Assembly (NCBI GenBank): GCA_020747015.1
Contig: JAGTJM010000011.1
Span: 496,001-560,000, forward strand
DNA from: Pyrenochaeta sp. MPI-SDFR-AT-0127
Taxonomy: Eukaryota > Ascomycota > Dothideomycetes > Pleosporales > Cucurbitariaceae
Length of the DNA stretch: 64,000 nucleotides
Direction of reading: 5' to 3'
Below, piece after piece: positions 1 through 9,676 of the stretch. Each line of letters starts with the position of its first letter. The stretch's first letter is position 1. The position numbers and the translations under genes are program-made. The notes beneath the pieces were generated by a model, which saw only the letters and a list, made by a program, of their open reading frames with translations, had not been told where the DNA came from and did no database searches.

Positions 1-185
1 TGTGGGTGGGACGGGGTGGAATCGGACGCGCAGCGGGGGGCTTGGGACGGTTGGGGAGGGCTGTAACTTTGCAATGAGAGCACGAGAGATTGAAAGCGAA
101 GTGCTGCCACTGATGGGGCCTGAGATGGGGCGAAGCATTGGCTGCTCACTAGCCTTTGCTCTGTGTGCCGTGGTAGTCTACGTCC

Positions 186-227
<42 letters not shown>

Positions 228-807
228 CCAAAGCTCTTTATCCAGCCAGTTTCCGCATTGCAGCTGGGCCATCTTGTCCGTTTTCGCTTCGCCCTTCTTT
301 TCTTTCACAGACAGGACTGCCCTTGCATCTCAACCTCGCCGCTGCTGCCAGGTCCGGGTACTACGCCCAGTGCGACGGCTAGCGTTTATTCTGGTCGCAG
401 GCCGTGTCGTCTTTGAGACGAGCCGAGCACACGAAGCCGCTGGCCTCTTTGTCCACCCACCAGGCAATTTCCGAGTCCCCGCAACCGCCGGCGCGACTCG
501 CGACTCCCACCCCTCCAACGCGACAGCTCGCCGCCCGCGCTTCAAGTGCACCGCAGCGCCCGCAGCGACTTCTGGCCAAGCAGCCCCTCTGAATGCGACT
601 CGTCTGGCCAGCTCCACGCCCACTGCGCTCCCCCAAGACACCACTCTCCGCAGCAGTCTTCCCCCCGCCATCTCTTCAGCCATCGGCCCTTGGAGCCTTC
701 ACATCGGCGTGACCGACCGCGCAGTAGCCCTACACCTAGCCTCAGCATCGCCGCGCCTCTGCAGCGATCGCCCGTCAGCACCGCCGAGCGCCTCACTAAT
801 CGCCATC
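1..807. other. Upstream/leader region of velB
   Basis: No gene is supported here. The stretch holds a GT dinucleotide repeat and, from about position 270 to the velB start, pyrimidine-rich DNA typical of filamentous-fungal promoters and leaders. Long stop-free frames run through it, but they are compositionally biased (CVCV or proline/serine rich) and one simply continues into velB exon 1 without its own credible start. Confidence 0.5.
187..223. repeat. (GT)n microsatellite, about 18 units
   Basis: An uninterrupted GT dinucleotide run is visible about 0.6 kb upstream of the velB start codon. It lies in non-coding DNA and is likely length-polymorphic between isolates. Confidence 0.95.
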
Positions 808-2137
808 ATGTATTCACATTCCCGTCAAGCGAATCAATATCCAGTTGCTGCCCCGCAGCCGCCCAGGCCCGACGGTGCACCGCTACCTCCCCCAGTGCAT
901 CTCCACGACTCCAGCAGCATGATGCATCTGCAACCCCAATCGCTGCCACCACATGCCCAGCAGCAGCAGCAGCAGCAGCAGCACCCACAACCACCCCAGC
1001 AAACCCCATCATCGAATGGCTTGACCTACCATGTCGGCGACAATCCCGGCGACTTCGTCGGTCAAAGAGAAGGCAGGACGTACAGGTAGGATGCACCGTC
1101 TGCGTCACAGTTCCCCAGCTTCCCGCTCACAGATTCCAGGTTGCGCTTCGAGCAGCAGCCCGTCAGGGCCCGCATGTGCGGGTTTGGCGACAAGGTAAGA
1201 CAGTTCACTCATCTGCCCCATCATGTTGGTGCTGCAACTGAGACATGTGGCCAATGACAGGACCGCCGCCCCATTACTCCACCTCCTTGCATTCGACTGA
1301 TTGTGTGCGACTCCAAAACGGGCCAGGAAATTGACTTCAACGACGTCGACAGCACCTTCTTCGTCCTCTCGGTCGATCTATGGCATGAGGATACCTCACG
1401 CGCTGTCAACCTGGTGCGACACAGCAGTGCCGCCCCCACCGTTTCCATATCCAGTAGTACTGTTACCTCATACCCTCCACCGCCAGAGCGCCCCATGTAC
1501 ATCCCAACGCCCATGGTCCCCCAGTACAACCAGTACGGACAGCCAATTCCACCACGAGCAGTAGATCCTTACAGCCACCCTTCAATGCCCCCCAACTACT
1601 ACGGCTCAGCACCAGGGAGCGCAGGATACCCACCATATGGGGCCGGGAGCGCCTATGGCCAAAACCCAGTCCAAATGCCTGTAGCGGTCGCGGCTCCACC
1701 AATCAATCAGAACCACACCCGGAACCTGATTGGAATGAACGCGGTTAATGCGTGCCGTCTTAACGATCCGGAAGGCAAGACAGGCTTCTGGTTTGTGCTC
1801 CAGGACTTGTCAGTGAGAACCGAGGGAACCTTTAGGTATGTACTTTCGAGCTCTAGATACCTTTGCTCTGACTGACAACCGTAGACTGAAAATCAGCATG
1901 TGCGATATTGGTACCGGTCAGGGCACGAATGCTGTTGTGTCAACCGGAAAATGTCCTATTCTTGCCAGCAGCTTCTCAGCCCCCTTCACGGTTTACTCGG
2001 CCAAGAAATTCCCAGGTGTCATAGAAAGCACCCCATTGAGCAAGTGCTTTGCACAACAGGGCATCAAGATTCCTATCCGCAAGGATGGCCCCAAGAACCT
2101 GAGCAATCAGGCCGAGTATGATGCTGATGACATGTAG
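808..2137 (+). CDS. velB: Velvet-family regulator VelB
   Basis: Nuclear velvet-domain transcription regulator of the VeA-VelB-LaeA network, which couples development, light response and secondary metabolism. Exons 808..1085, 1140..1194, 1261..1835, 1885..2137 give 386 aa. The start is the first ATG before the conserved part (context ccatcATGta). The N-terminus is Pro/Gln-rich with an eight-CAG run at 958-981. The velvet domain opens with QQPVRARMCGFGDKDRRPITPPP and is interrupted by a Pro/Tyr/Gly-rich insert of about 100 residues before GFWFVLQDLSVR. It closes with AKKFPGVIESTPLSKCFAQQGIKIPIRK. That interrupted architecture is diagnostic of VelB rather than VosA, VelC or VeA. All three introns keep frame and remove stops. 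The gene converges on the prolyl hydroxylase. Family assignment is secure; exact exon edges are hand-derived. Confidence 0.93.
958..981 (+). repeat. (CAG)8 tract in velB exon 1
   Basis: Eight consecutive CAG codons encode a Gln run in the disordered N-terminus of VelB. It is a coding microsatellite likely to vary in length. Confidence 0.9.
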
Positions 2138-2863
2138 AGTGGAAACCGGAGCCACGAGAAGAGAAAGTAATATGTGGCTGTCTCTCGACTAGTATTACGC
2201 GATGGGTGTTGGCGAATTTAGCCATTCTCTGACATATAACGCCGCTCCTATATGCCCTGCGAACTTTATGTCCTCTTTGCCTGTAACAGCAAATGGCATT
2301 CGTTCGAACCAGGCACATCCGTGCGGACTGCAGCATCTGGACGAGAGTTGGAATTCGTAGTCATTCCCTGTTGGATTCACACCTTGTTCTTTCTTCGGTA
2401 TCTGTCCAGTTCAAGAGGCGTTCAATGGTTCATGTGGACATATGGCGGGGCCATCTCGGCGAAGGCGGAACCCTTTGAGATTTGCGAAAAGCTTCCTCGT
2501 CTGCCTTGCCAGATACTTATGTATTGTTTCGCAGATTCCCTATTCTGTTACGTGACTTGGAACGCAAGTATGGGGTAGGACGGTAGATGGTCGCTTCACT
2601 TTTTAATTTGAAGCATAAGCTCTACCCCAAGTTCTTATCTACGTACGAAGCAAAGTGCAAGGTGATGCAAGCGCCTTTGGCCTCGGATATTTCATTGTGA
2701 TGCCACCTCAGGAAAGAGCAGTGGATGTCACTTCTATGATACCATCTATTTTCCCTTCGCCCTTGGTAAAGTCTTCTGTGCTGGGTAGCTCTCATATCCA
2801 GCTCTATCGGTAAGCTGAATAGTCTTGTTATCTCTTTCCCCCTATATGCTCTGCACAAGTGGT
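2138..2863. other. Convergent 3' intergenic region velB / prolyl hydroxylase
   Basis: Two genes end toward each other here. Only short frames without motifs are present. It presumably holds both 3' UTRs and polyadenylation sites; no RNA gene or repeat was seen. Confidence 0.5.
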
Positions 2864-3902
2864 TCATAACCCAGCCTGGTACCAGCTCCATATATTCAAG
2901 CCAATCTTCACACCACTCTTCACCGGCAATCCCGCATGCCAGCTCTCCAAGTACCCACTCCCGTCAGACCGCATATTCTCCCAAAACACAGCATTTCCAG
3001 CAATAGGTTTGAAGATAACGCCTTCTCTCAAGCCTGCAGCCTTCTCATCCACGTCCTCGATTTTGGGAAACTCACACTCGATAAACTTACACCACTCACT
3101 TCCATGGGGCCGGGTGAGGCGCGGGAAATGCGTTCCCCCGCCCGTGCAGTTTGCTGAGAGGTACGCCATGAAGGAACTCACGCGGCCCGAAGTTCGTGTC
3201 GCAGTGCTCCAGTCATAGTGATATGTGTAGTGGCCGCCTACACGGTAGCGCTGGGACCAGAGTTTCTCGATGAAGACGTGGGGTCGCCAGCCCTGGAAGC
3301 GGCGAGCACGCTCCTCGATGCACTTGACCGTCTGATCGCGAGGGAGAGGAGCTTTTTCTGAGTTCCGGACAAGAGGGTTGAGCGACTCGATTCCGGCGTT
3401 GAAAGTAGTGCTGGGAATGAAGTGCGGTTCGCTGGCGAAGGAAGGTCAGTCTGCTGGACGAATTGATAATAAAAAATGAATTCCCATATACGACAGGATA
3501 TCGAAGTGTCTTGAAGGAAAGCAGTGAAACAAGTAAACAAAGTCAAAAAATACACGTGACATACCTCAAAGCAACTACACTCTCCGCCTCCCTCGGGCTC
3601 AGAAACCCCTCGATATACACGACCAACGGCTCCCTACTCAGCACATAGACGCCCTTGTAGCCATGCTCCGCACACGTCAGATTCGCCTCTGGGAAGACAA
3701 GACTATCCAACTTGTCTCCCAGGTTGGAGCCACCAGCACCAGCACCAGCAACACCACGACTAGCGCCCGCCGGATACGAAGCGGCCAGATCCGACGATAC
3801 GAGCGACGAAAAAGGCGCGCCCGCTAGAATATACGCAACGCCCGCTAAAAAGACACACTGCACCACTGATCCAATTGACAGCGAAAGCCCCGAAGAATGC
3901 AT
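2864..3902 (-). CDS. Prolyl 4-hydroxylase-like 2OG-Fe(II) dioxygenase
   Basis: Predicted membrane-anchored 2-oxoglutarate/Fe(II) dioxygenase of the prolyl 4-hydroxylase alpha-subunit class, which hydroxylates proline in proteins in the ER/secretory route. Exons 3565..3902 and 2864..3431 (minus) give 301 aa. The start is the first real ATG; the frame opens slightly earlier only at a TTG. Residues about 8-30 form a hydrophobic signal anchor. The catalytic core shows the iron ligands H184-x-D186 (HYDW) and H278 (SWHAG), and K284 (PVKSG) for the 2-oxoglutarate carboxylate, with TGGGTHFPRL between them. The intron splices ALSEPHF in frame. The natural substrate cannot be told from sequence. It is tandem with, and downstream of, the cyclin gene. 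Confidence 0.88.
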
Positions 3903-5064
3903 TTGCCTTAGAAAGGAAAAATAAAGCAAAAAACGGACGCGAAATTACAAAACAAACGAACAAGCAGAAAGGGAAAATAAAAAGAGAGAGAGAGAGAGAG
4001 ACGGAGAAAGTAGGTGCGCTTGCGTGCGTTGTGTAGTGATGTTTCAGCACCAGGGGGGGAGGGAAACGAAGAAACATCCTGACACAAATACCGGTATATT
4101 TAATGCTTTGCGAAAGTCTTGCTTCCGAAGGGGGGGGGGCCGTCACGTGGCAGTGGGAACAGAAAGAAAGATAAGATTGGGGGGCATTCATGGTGTTCAG
4201 AGTGTGGTAGGTGCGGGTATCACCAAGACGAGGCGATATTACCCCTGGCTCCAAAGTGAGATATGGACAGGGGTTTTTTTTTCTTAGAACAAGGGCAGTG
4301 TGGATCAATGGAAGGAGTCTGGAATGGAGGGGCTTGAGTAAAGACACTGTGTAGCCCCTCTCTCTGGTCTGCTTGTTGCCAATCATTTTTCTCTCATATC
4401 CTTGGTATTTTGTTGTTTTGGTGAATGGCTTGATCAAAACGCCCTGCCTACCTGTGTCAGCCTTGCCGATAAGCAAGCAAACCACGGCATGCAGTCACAA
4501 AAATGGCTAGGAATCGGACCGAATGTCAAAAAGGTTACCCATACATAAATTAAGGCACCTAATACACCTCTATGAATGCCGCCCTAGAAAGTCTTCCAGA
4601 AAAGTGTGGTAGAGCTGGAAAACAAGAAAGAAAGATGAATGAAGTAAACAGGCGGTCATGACCTCGTAACTCGCAAGCCACCCAAACATGACGAAAGTCC
4701 TCCCTTGCAGGACCAATGGTATCCCAGTCTAAACACTGCTGTTAAAGAAATCGCTCGCCGACTGGTTGGATTGATTCAGACGGCACAAATCGACCAAGGT
4801 TGTGCTAAAGGAGGATGGTGCTCCCGCTTACACCAACGCAGAGCTGAAGGACTCCATGAAGCCGAAACGATGCCGTAGCATTATGAATCTCGTAAACACA
4901 CCATCACCGTACCAAGAATGGGTATCGTTCCTCCAAATGGTCCAGCGCCATACTTCCTCCCGCCCGCCTTGAAACCCCACTGCTCCTGCCGGCCCTGAAT
5001 ATTATCTTCGTTGTTCTGCGTGAGCTCACTAAGGCGTAATGTCCTCCCAAACGCTGTATCGTAA
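3903..5064. other. Intergenic region: prolyl hydroxylase promoter and cyclin 3' end
   Basis: No supported gene. Near the hydroxylase start it holds a GA-rich run and a CACGTG at 4144-4149. A long minus-strand frame (3760-4485) overlaps the hydroxylase N-terminus in another frame and looks non-coding. A minus frame at 4881-5141 overlaps the cyclin 3' end, but no splice junction joins it convincingly. Confidence 0.45.
3983..4001. repeat. (GA)n microsatellite
   Basis: A short AG/GA dinucleotide run lies within a purine-rich stretch about 80 bp upstream of the prolyl hydroxylase start, probably in its leader or promoter (CT-rich on the sense strand). Confidence 0.85.
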
Positions 5065-6527
5065 TCAATATCTGCCTCCGTTCTGTCGCTCGTGCTGCTC
5101 TGCAACCTCGCGTGCGTAGAACTCGACCAACATCGTCCCATATGCCTCCATCTCCTCTAACGGGACGGCTAGGCGGAAATCATTGAGTAATAGGAACTGT
5201 AACTCTAAATGGTTTAATTCGACCAACGGCAGACCACCAACCTTCAACTTGTCAGCTACAATAGATACCAGTGTAAGTCAATACATACCTTTGCATATCT
5301 TGAGTTGGTATAAAATACGTCCGAGAAGAACTTGCTCGCGCACGTAACACCGGCTATGACGAGTCGATGGATGTTGAAACTATCGACGACGAAAAAATGG
5401 GATAGGTTGTAATCGGGATCCAGTTCCTGTTGAGGCGGAGAAGGCGGTTGAGAACCCTGTACTGGCGCTTCCGACGGTCTCCCAAGGGAACCTGAGGGAG
5501 GTGGTGTTGCAGCTTGTGCGACAATGGACGGAGCTTGCGGCGACTGGGCAGGAGCAGAATTTGGTGGCGCTGTAGAATTAGGCCGCTGCAGTGATTGCTG
5601 GGTAGCCTCACGGAGACCCTGCAGAGGGCCAGCATTTACTCTCTCAGTCATTCGATCAAAGTACACGAGAAGACTCAGAAAAACCTCGTATGTGGTGGGA
5701 CAGTACTTGTGGATGCGGCTGAGATAGCTAAGAATCGATATGCTGGGCACGTTCTTACCGTGAAACGCTAAAACACTAGTTGTCTGCTGGCTCAAACCTG
5801 AGGTGCCCTCGGGAGGCGGAATCTGACGGTGCAGGTGGTCGTGCTGCCGGTCGTTGGTGGTGGTGATTTTGGTCAGGAGTCCAGCGACCATTTCGATGAT
5901 ATCCGAGACTGGCATCTCACTGATCTCGTACTGTGGGCCAACATCTGCAGGATCCCGTCTCTGCCGCCGTGATAAAGAGCGCGTCTGCGAGAAGGCACTA
6001 GTATCATCGATGGCGAAGCTTTGGATATGCGACAAGCTTTTCACTTTGATTCGCCTGGGCGACGCTGATACCGAATCTGCAGGGGACCGCAAAGAACGAG
6101 CCGGTGATTGCGAAGGAGGAAGCCCAGATGGGTGTACGGGCCGCGCGTTTGCAAAGCCACCGGGGGTGGGGTTCGTGCCAGGCGTGGGTTGCTGCGAGTG
6201 CGGACGGCACTGTGGGCTGGGCGGTGTAGGTGCCCGTTGCTGGGAAGGGGTCTGGGTTTGGCTGGGCTCCGAGGAATCATGCTGTTGCGACCGCTGGACT
6301 GGTGTTGAGCTTGATGGCGGGGCTCCTGAGTCGGCCATTGGAACGTCAGCAGGGGGAGGCGCAACGCGGGGCGAGGGATTGACGTTGGCTGCAGTCGATG
6401 GGCGCACAGGAGTGTGATGGGCGGCAGGAGAGTCGTGGGTGGTTTGATGCGTGTTGCCGCCGCCGCCGCCAAACATGGTGTTGTGAAAGTGGTTTCCACC
6501 AAAGTCGCTTACCACTATCGATCCCAT
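5065..6527 (-). CDS. PHO80: PHO80/PREG-type cyclin for a PHO85-class CDK
   Basis: Cyclin partner of a Pho85-type kinase. Family members (yeast Pho80, Neurospora PREG) hold down the phosphate-starvation response by controlling a CACGTG-binding bHLH factor. Exons 5289..6527 and 5065..5241 (minus) give 471 aa. The start is MGSIVVSD; the frame extends upstream only from a non-ATG. Residues 1 to about 200 are Pro/Ser/Gln-rich and disordered. The cyclin domain begins at MPVSDIIEMVAGLL and contains ILSYLSRIHKYCP, FLSLLVYFDRM, then, after a long Pro/Gln insert, FFVVDSFNIHRLVIAG, CASKFFSD, and in exon 2 GGLPLVELNHLELQFLL. The intron has a GCTGAC branch site and uses an AAG acceptor to restore SRYAKVGGLPL. 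Identity as a PHO80-like cyclin is strong; one-to-one orthology is inferred. Confidence 0.87.
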
Positions 6528-7410
6528 TCCGCGATAGGAGGCCGTGCGAGACTGTAGCGAGGAAGCTGGCAGAGAATTGGAGATGGCTTGGAGATGGCAG
6601 CACGCGGTAGTGCCGTCCAGGAGAAGGAGCGTGGGTGGGGGCACCGCGAAATGGAGGGAGTGGGCGGTGTCGGTGGGTTGCTGTTGAGCCCGGTCGCGGA
6701 CAAGGTCTTATCGCAGAGCCGCAGCCTGTTGTTACCAGAAGCTCAGTGGAGAGCAGACGATGGCATGCGCTGCTCGTCCCTGCCGTAGCCAAAGTGAATT
6801 GGACGGCGACGCGTCTAGCAAGGTGGGAAGGGGGAGAAAGAAGGCGCAGGGCGGAGACCTGGCGGTGGTTGAGGTGACGGGGTGTTGTCTGAGAATCCGT
6901 GGGGAACGCCCAGGTCGTCATACCACAGACCACCAGCAAACTGGCGCGCTTGAGAGACCCTGGCACGCATGGCTGGCCCGCCGCCCAATATCACTCCTTG
7001 TCCGAGTCTCTGCCTGACGACACACTGCATTTGCCAGCCTCTGACCCTTCTCGCAGCCCAGCAGACGGCTTCACTTTTGCAAATCGCACAAATCTCTCGA
7101 GGCATGCTTCAATTGTGGGCTGCTGTGCCACGTGCAAGATGCACTGGGAAGCACAAAAAGTAATGCTCCTTGCTGATTGGACTGCTACTTTGCATGCATC
7201 CCACATCCACCAACCAAGCCCCGTATCTAGAGGGCGCTACTCTAAGCTCTTGCGTGGATCAACGTCTCCAAAACCTTCGCCCGTGATCCACCGCCTAGGC
7301 AGCTCCTGTCCTGTGCAGCTGACTGCCGCATCATGTCCGTATCTTCTGGAGCTCCGCAGGCTGCATCATACAAGTCGCCCTACCTATCTGCCACCAGCCT
7401 CACTGCCAAC
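6528..7410. other. Intergenic region: cyclin promoter, PRE3 3' end
   Basis: Both flanking genes run on the minus strand. No supported gene is present; the frames on both strands lack motifs. A single CACGTG lies at 7129-7134, about 600 bp upstream of the cyclin start. Confidence 0.5.
7129..7134. promoter_or_regulatory. CACGTG E-box upstream of the PHO80-like cyclin
   Basis: A perfect palindromic CACGTG. Pho4/NUC-1 bHLH factors of the phosphate pathway bind this core, and the downstream gene is a PHO80/PREG-type cyclin. One site alone is weak evidence; other bHLH factors (Cbf1, SREBP, USF types) use the same core. Confidence 0.25.
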
Positions 7411-8300
7411 CTACTGCTTGCCAGGGCCTTCGTAGTTCTGGTCTGGTAGGTACAGATGTCGCTGTGCCCCTGCTCCTGTGAGCACGACCATGCGGATCAC
7501 TCCGCCAGAGCTTCCATCCCATTTGATCGCCTCGGCGAGTGCGCCCTTTACAAATTTGATGCCCTCCTCCTCACTGAAGTTTTCTCTCCAATTGGCGTCG
7601 CAATATCCATAGATGTACGTTGATCCTGAGCCGCCAATCGCGTATGACTGTTTGTGAAGAGAGCCGCCTAGCGGAATCGAATATACCTGCCCGCCGTGTC
7701 GGTGATCCCATCCGGCGATGATCAAACCAGCGCTAGCAACACGTTAGTGCATGTACACAGTACTCTTTTGGCTCACTTACGAGAGCTGGTCCTTGTTGGA
7801 GTAGCACAGCTCCTGGAATATCGCAGCCGCGGTTTGTGTCGTGGGTGGCTCGTCGTTTGTAGTGCCGTACATGCCCAAGTGATAGTGAACAATGTCAGCT
7901 ACAGCCTGTGTATCCGCTGCTGAGCCGGATCTGCAACACCAGATCGTGTCGTGGACTTGTGTGAGCTTGTCGGTGACTCGATTTGCAATGTATGCACCTG
8001 TCGTTGTCCTGCTGTCTGCTGCTAATATCACACCGTCTTTGAAGTTGATCGCCATGCTATCAGACTGTCAGTGGAGCCAAGTGGCGGTCGCACTCAAGGG
8101 AAACGGACATGGAAGTTCCTAGGCTGAGAGCATTGTTAGCTATGCATGCTCATAATTCTCCAGCAAGACATCTTACTTGACTTCACCTTTCTTGAGGTGG
8201 TTCATGTCAACGTGGATACCATCTGGTAGAAGTGAGCATTGAGCTTGCGGGATGCGGCACCAATTCTACCTTCTCCAAGCATGCCGGTAGACATCATCAT
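7411..8300 (-). CDS. PRE3: 20S proteasome subunit beta1 (PRE3, caspase-like site)
   Basis: Catalytic beta1 subunit of the 20S proteasome, cleaving after acidic residues (caspase-like activity). Five exons on the minus strand, 8270..8300, 8177..8222, 8109..8123, 7781..8056 and 7411..7732, give 229 aa. Residues 1-28 form the propeptide, ending LKKGEVNLG. Thr29 is the mature N-terminal nucleophile. In mature numbering D17 (AADSRTTTG), K33 (VTDKL) and R45 (WCCRSG) are all visible, as is KWDGSSGG near the C-terminus. Exon 3 is only 15 nt and encodes Leu-Gly-Thr-Ser, that is, the autocleavage junction itself. The intron after it starts with an unusual GTCCGT donor. The gene is divergent from the BEM46 gene over about 390 bp. 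Confidence 0.93.
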
Positions 8301-8693
8301 GGTTGCTCGAGCTGCGGGATTGTGAAGATGATTTGTTCTGAGAGATTCGGGTATCGACAGTCGTATGGAAAGGCGGGAGAAGCTGCGGGGTGGTATTGGT
8401 ATACTTTGTGTTGTAGGCAACGCGAGCTACGCAACTGATAGTCTTGGCACTGCGCTCTTTGGTTAGACGGCCAGCCGTAGCAGAGGACCAACTCTCCCCC
8501 CAAACTAACGACTCTCTCCCGGGGTAGACTCCTATTTTGCGTTGGAGTTTCTTCCTTATTTATGCCTTCCATCTTGCGAGACTTACTCTGCTTCTCATTC
8601 ACCTACGGTGCTGTCTTTGATATACGCTTGTAATACATGATACCCCCTGACCCATCACCCCCTCCCGAAGTGCTTCCATCCCGATCGAGTAGT
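8301..8693. other. Divergent promoter region PRE3 / BEM46
   Basis: About 390 bp between two oppositely oriented starts. No extra gene is visible and no proteasome-associated GGTGGCAAA element was found. The upstream in-frame ATG at 8637 of the BEM46 gene lies here. Confidence 0.5.
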
Positions 8694-9676
8694 ATGACTT
8701 CTGCGCTTGACACGTTCATGTCGTATTTGCGCCTGCCACTCCTGGCCTCCTCTGGAGTCGCTGCTCTCCTCAGTGGTCTCCTATACTTCAAGCAGAAGTA
8801 TGAACCCTGCAGCACACTACTTGTGGCGTCACTGATGGCAATAGCGAGATAATATACCCCAGAGGCTTCCCACCAGACGCTCGAACCAACGTGCCCCGGC
8901 CATCGCAATTTGGCATCACAGACTTTGAAGAGCTCTTCATTCCCACGCCCGATGGAGAGTCTCTCAGCGCCTTCTTCATACGCGCGAACAAGCAACATGC
9001 GCGCAACGTTACGATTCTCATGTTCCACGGAAATGCCGGCAATATCGGCTATCGGTTACCCATCGCAAAGATACTCGAGAATGAGCTACGTTGTAACGTG
9101 TTGATGCTGCAATATCGAGGTTACGGCTTATCGTCTGGCAACCCAAATGAGAAGGGGCTCATGATCGATGCCCAGACGGGCTTGGAATACATTCGACAAC
9201 GACACGAGCTTCGTAGTACAAAGATTGTGATATATGGGCAAAGCATCGGCGGCGCTGTTGCGATTGGACTAGCTGCCCGGAATCAGGAGCAAGGCGACAT
9301 TACTGCCGTTATATTGGAGAACACGTTCACCTCGATTCGAAAGCTCATTCCAACGTACGTAATACACTGCTTTTTGAACTTCTGTTACTGAATTATGCCA
9401 AGCGCCTTCCCACCTGCTCGATTCCTAGCTCCGCTCTGTCATCAGATTTGGCCCAGTGAAGAGACACTCCCCCAGATTACCAAGATACCCATCCTCTTCC
9501 TTAGTGGGCTAAGGGATGAGATCATCCCGCCCTCCCATATGGCTCGATTGTTCCAAGTGTGCAAGGCGCCCAAGATTTGGAAGGAACTACCGAACGGTAG
9601 TCACAACGATACGGTCGCAGAACCACGTTACTTCCAGTACATTGAAGAGTTCCTAGGCGAATATGTAGCTCAATGA
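8694..9676 (+). CDS. bem46: BEM46-type alpha/beta hydrolase (ABHD13-like)
   Basis: Membrane-anchored serine hydrolase of the BEM46/ABHD13 family, which in fungi is linked to ER/plasma-membrane sites and polarity; its substrate is not firmly known. Exons 8694..8797, 8845..9354, 9403..9676 give 295 aa. I chose ATG 8694 (MTSALDTF) because it directly precedes the single N-terminal transmembrane segment (about residues 13-30). ATG 8637 would add 19 Pro/Ser-rich residues. The catalytic triad is visible as S168 in YGQSIGG, D243 in LRDEIIPP and H272 in GSHNDT. The oxyanion motif FHGNAGNIGYR and the LQYRGYGLSSG motif are typical of the family. The stop is followed by a 3 kb gap. Confidence 0.92.

Noticed and set aside
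2290..2330. GTTCGAACC, resembling a tRNA B box
   Set aside because: No matching A box, cloverleaf arms or acceptor stem could be folded around it.
3760..4485. 241-codon minus-strand frame overlapping the prolyl hydroxylase N-terminus
   Set aside because: It overlaps a real exon in another frame, and its content (runs of SLSLSLF from the GA repeat) is low-complexity.
4881..5141. 86-codon minus-strand frame at the cyclin 3' end as an extra exon
   Set aside because: No donor in the last cyclin exon leads into it, and the cyclin already ends at a normal distance after its last helix.
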